The translations under genes and the position numbers were made by a program. The notes under the pieces are model-generated. The model ran no database searches, was not told the origin of the DNA, and saw only the letters and a program-made list of their open reading frames with translations. Shown piece after piece: positions 60,233 to 64,000 of a DNA stretch of 64,000 nt (within the stretch, counting starts at the first letter, position 1; each line of letters begins with the position of its first letter). The DNA is taken from positions 2,604,001 through 2,668,000 of the forward strand of contig CP137321.1 in assembly GCA_033182465.1 (NCBI GenBank), read 5' to 3'. This stretch comes from Sanghuangporus weigelae. Taxonomy: Eukaryota > Basidiomycota > Agaricomycetes > Hymenochaetales > Hymenochaetaceae.

Positions 60233-61092
60233 GTGTGTCGAGCTTGTGCTTGGTTCATGGCGACGTCCATTGGTTGACCCATTCCACTGTACGTTACTCC
60301 TGTTGCATCTCGATGATCTACTTGGTTGAAGGGTTGGGGGTTTAGAACGTAAGGTCGTGCAAATTGTTGCGGCATCGGACGTCGCAGTTGTGGTAGAGGG
60401 AGCATCCTTTGAGTCATCTGAATTGGGTTTCGTCATCAACGTTTGGCAAACAAATCCCTGATCTGTTGTTCCGTTTGATTGACCTTGATTGCCCTTGCCC
60501 TCCAGTCTGCATACTTCGTTGGTTTCAGTTCCGTTCACATGACGCCTTTGACTGGGTTCATGGCCTTTCTGAGACGACTGATCAACTAGCTATTGTGGGC
60601 CTCTAGTGTCAGGCCTGCATGTGTTCGATAGATGTCGAACTCATTGAAGAACTTGTCAGCGTTATCGTCACCTTGGTGTAGCTCTTCAATCTTTTGGAAA
60701 GCTTTGTGATGACAGCTGGGGTCTGCGAATGACAAGTCAAGGTGTTTCAGGAAATCCACCCATGACTCCGTGATGTGTAGGTTGCCATTGATTTTGGGCA
60801 TTATCTCAAAGTAACTCTCTGCCCATGTCACTGCCTTGCCATCCTTTAGGTATGAGAGGGTGAAGATAATCTTGTCGCTGTCTGTTTTGAACTTCGATGG
60901 ATACAACTGGATGTATAACTGAATTTCCCGTTTGAAGCTGAGATAGTCCTTTCCTCTGCTGTACTCTCGTGGCTTGGCCGTTCCGATCTTTTCTGACGAC
61001 TTCGATGCACTTCCGCTTCCTACTCCCTGCGTCTGGAGTGCAAGAGCAATCGCGACACCTAAATCCTTCATCTGCTCCTGGCTTAACAACAT
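60233..61092 (-). pseudogene. Ty3/gypsy gag, N-terminal part
   Basis: The minus-strand frame from 61092 (MLLSQEQMKDLG) encodes a Retrotrans_gag-like region (YIQLYPSKFKTD, FTLSYLKDGKAVTWAESYFE, WVDFLKHLDLSFADPSC) to a stop at 60586. A shifted frame continues with QPMDVAMNQAQARH up to repeat D. The frame upstream of 61092 stays open for ~70 codons, so the original start may be further out. Confidence 0.75.
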
Positions 61093-61477
61093 CTCTACTT
61101 CTTCTTCCTGCTCAGGTGTCGTACTCCTGCTGATGACTGGTGGTTCCGGGTCTCTTAGTGCCGTGAACGATGTTGACAGTTGGAGAGGGGGTGCTGGCGT
61201 AACAACTTCGGGTTTAGGAGCAATGGGTGGAGGTATCCTTGATGTCGATGCTTCTGTTACTGTTGAGCATTGAAGAGTAAGACTAAAGCTTGGGAGCGTA
61301 CGAAGTCGTTACAACCAGTTCCGTGGTGTTCTGACTGGTTTCGCCCAGTTTCGAATGATTTTGCTGGAACGAGTGGACTTAGCAAGAACGCCATAGTCTA
61401 AATGGCACGTGCACCGTTCTGTGATTGGCCATCATATCAGACACGGCGGAAGAATCACGTAACGATCCTACACGCAT

Positions 61478-63295
61478 TGTAGCGCACTGGCTCCTCCTGT
61501 GCCAGTACACTCATACTATGGCTCCCTCTTACTGCAGATACCATATCCCAGCACTGCCGACACCTGAGAGTGTGAGGGCACACTCCTATTGCACTCGGGA
61601 CATCATTTGAGCACGTATCCATTGATTCCAGCACACGTACTGTACTGCGGCGCCCTCCTATGACCCAAATCGATCCGCCGATGGCTCCCCGACACTCAGA
61701 CAGGTCCGCCGACAGCTCCTACCCAGCACCAGGCACTATAGGACACATCCCTCAGTGACTACGTGCCGCCGATCTTATGATTTACTATACGTACAGCCGT
61801 GCGGCGACTCTGGATGCCTCCGAGTCGGCCCCCCTTGGCGCCGATCAATGCGGCGGACACTCAGACATCCTCAGGTACCCTCGCCGACGCCTCCTACAGC
61901 TTACCAAGCAGTCCCCCATTGTCTAGGGAGCTATATATTGTCATATGTGCTTACATGCCTCATTACGATGTATCTGCCACCAGTCCGGCAGTCCCCCACA
62001 GCACTGCCGCTCCGGCCACTCATATTAGTCACTAGGGATCGCCCACACTCTGTATTGAGTGCCGCCGATGCATCGGACACCTCAGGGACATCGGCTGATG
62101 TGCCCTTTGTCTCATATACGCGATATCAGCCTCCAATCATCGGTTCCGATGTTTCCCGACTTCCCCCCGACGCGGCGGCCCCCATTAGACCATGTATGGA
62201 AGGTAGGCATGTGGTACATCGGCGTGCCAAGCCACCGACTCGCGCCGCCAAGCCCAACTCCACCGGCGCCCGTGTTATTGCAGATACTCAATATTTCATG
62301 TGATTGGATGCCCCCCTCACGTTGCCGCTCTCAGATTTCACCTGGGCGCTCCGGCAGCGGCCCTTGGCGACCCAGATGACTCAGGAGATGTTGTCAGACA
62401 GTAGGATGTGTCGGCGACAGCAGTAGAGTATATATAGAGCTTATACTAGCTTGTAGACGACAGGATTCCAAGCCTAGCGAGGATTCCAAGAGCATGTACC
62501 AGACCAAGCGCCAGAGTTCGAGATATCCCTCACTCTGAGTCTCCCCTCATGTACTGAGCCTCCCCCTTGACTATATACTATCCTTGACATCTCCTCTTGT
62601 TTGACTCCACATTCTACTTGCCTTCGCCGCCTCCGGTACGCCTCTGCCGCTCTGACGTTCAGTGAGTGAGTAGGGCTCGGGATTTAACCCTGAGCCTTCT
62701 CCCCACACTTTATACCTGTCCGGCGCCCCTCTATTTGACGTCGGCGACCCTTCAGCGACCCAGGCTTCTTATCAGACTCCCCTTTGGCGTCCTTTCCAGC
62801 CTTTCACTCCAGTTTATCCCATATATTGATCTTATACGGTCTTTTCCTCTCATCTATCGCGTTTACGCTACTTCGGCGGATTCCTGCGGCCTCCCCCTCA
62901 GTCCAGCACCCCTCTATTTGACGTCGGCGGCCATCCGACGACCCAGGCATCCTATCAGACGACCCAGCGACGCCTTCTCCAGCCACTCACTCCATTTTAT
63001 CCTTTATATTCATCTTATACGCTTCATACCTTCCTGTGGCTGAGTTTATACCACGTCGGCAGCCTCTTGTGATCCCCGCTTTTGAGCGGCGGTCCTGTTA
63101 TCCTATTCCCTTTATCCAGCGGCATCCCTAGACCCATCCATTACGTCTCCGACGGTTCCTGGCACCTGCCGGGTAGTAGGTCTTTGAGAGTCTGATAGCG
63201 TCGGCATCTCATTTTTGGAGGTCCCTTCATACATTCAGCACCCTTAGTAGGACGGACATCTGTAGCACCTTCAGATACAACACCGCCGATCAACA
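61478..63295 (+). mobile_element. 1.8 kb TG...CA repeat, copy C (solo-LTR-like)
   Basis: TGTAGCGCACTGGCTCC ... GCCGATCAACA, flanked by GCAT (61474-61477) and GCGT (63296-63299), a 4-bp duplication with one transition. It is nearly identical to copy A, in the same orientation as A, B, D and E. No coding region was recognised. Confidence 0.8.
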
Positions 63296-63299
63296 GCGT

Positions 63300-64000
63300 C
63301 AATCACAAGTCTCCAGATCTCGGATCCATACTCCTGACAAAGAGATTTGACCCTGCAGCGTCGTCCACAGTCCCTCTCCCATTCAAAATGTTGCAGATTT
63401 GACTTGTTAAGCTAGCCGAGGCCTTTCCAAGTCCTTTCCCCAAGTTCCGACTCATTCCGCTCAAAGACACCCAGTTTCAAAGGTTTCGCTTATGCCCTCA
63501 CCTTTCTATATGCGTCCCTTTTATTTCAATATGCTCTCGTTCCGATCATGCTTAGTATTGTTTCTTTCTGCTTTATGTGTCCCTTAACCATTCATATGCG
63601 CCCCTCTCCTTTGTAGATAGTGATATGCTCCTCTTTTTCTTATAACTTATGTTCTTTGACTGATGGGAGGCTCAGCATTGGACGTTTAGTATAAATATAG
63701 CATGACTCTCGTAGTGAGGGGGACAGCTTAGTTGGAGCTGAGCAGTTCTCAGATTGTCTCAAGTCCCCCAGCTTCGAGTTCTACTTGTTCGTAGTGGACT
63801 CTCTCGTCTCTAAAGTCTAATATATGATATTTCGTGTTCTGTACAGTCGATCAGTGATCTCTCTTTGCAGCAGAGCCATTTGTACATTCGTATAGTTTGC
63901 TGTGCTTGTGTAAAGGACTCCTCTCAAACCAATCACCTGTACCGAAACCCTTTGCGTGTTCCAATCAGTTTCGCTAGTTTCGCTTGTAACCCTGTTACTT
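63300..64000. other. Unassigned sequence, possibly gypsy leader or LTR
   Basis: No gene is supported. TATAAATATA near 63,690 is a good TATA-like core followed by a pyrimidine-rich transcript-like stretch, as in an LTR promoter. GTTTCGC words near 63,960-63,990 resemble those at 61,330-61,360 on the other side of copy C. So this may be the outer part of the gypsy element, or host DNA. Confidence 0.35.

Larger units (their letters stand above)
55014..61477 (-). mobile_element. Ty3/gypsy element, broken and truncated
   Basis: Minus-strand gag, protease and RT segments are collinear between 61,092 and 55,014. They are interrupted by repeat D (58453-60232) and a solo LTR (55379-56808) and cut at 55,013 by the copia sequence, so most of RNase H and the integrase are missing. 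The 61,093-61,477 stretch continues as a Pro/Thr/Glu-rich open frame upstream of gag. No LTR pair is visible. Confidence 0.8.

Overview
The window reads as the nuclear genome of a filamentous basidiomycete, most likely an agaricomycete. Genes are tightly packed and split by many ~50-60 nt introns. Reading through these introns gives full-length eukaryotic housekeeping proteins, and a degenerate F-box protein of a type common in mushrooms is present. The rest is transposon nests.

Layout. 1-8.3 kb is a gene island: TSR2 (partial, -), GRC3 (+), allantoinase DAL1 (+), mitochondrial malate dehydrogenase (-) and an F-box-like gene (+). 8.5-12.0 kb is a tandem array of three ~1.08 kb foldback elements with TA target duplications. 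12,289-26,335 is one 14 kb element with ~1.3 kb terminal inverted repeats and a TA duplication. It holds a decayed DD34E Tc1-type transposase, an AT-hook/SAM-like gene and two outward-facing paralogous coiled-coil genes. 26.5-34.4 kb is a second gene island: uracil phosphoribosyltransferase FUR1 (+), protein O-mannosyltransferase PMT1 (-), chaperonin subunit CCT2 (+) and proteasome beta4 PRE1 (+). 34.4-64 kb is repeat-dominated: a fourth foldback element, a Tc1 transposase fragment, GC-rich duplications, nested Ty1/copia elements, a dead Ty3/gypsy element, and copies of two TG...CA repeat families that look like long solo LTRs.

A repeat family of ~1.8 kb (five copies, here called A-E) and a second of ~1.45 kb (two copies) insert with 4-bp duplications. 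Several sit inside older elements. Removing a copy plus one duplication restores the interrupted reading frame exactly in four cases: the AT-hook gene, the right-arm gene, gypsy gag and gypsy RT. This fixes the boundaries and gives a relative order of events. Premature stops in the transposons are mostly G:C to A:T transitions, and older repeat copies have lost CpG, so cytosine methylation/deamination (RIP-like or not) is likely at work.

The host genes belong to unrelated housekeeping pathways (ribosome assembly, purine degradation, TCA cycle, pyrimidine salvage, ER O-mannosylation, protein folding, proteolysis). I see no pathway cluster. The 14 kb element is the best candidate for something undescribed.
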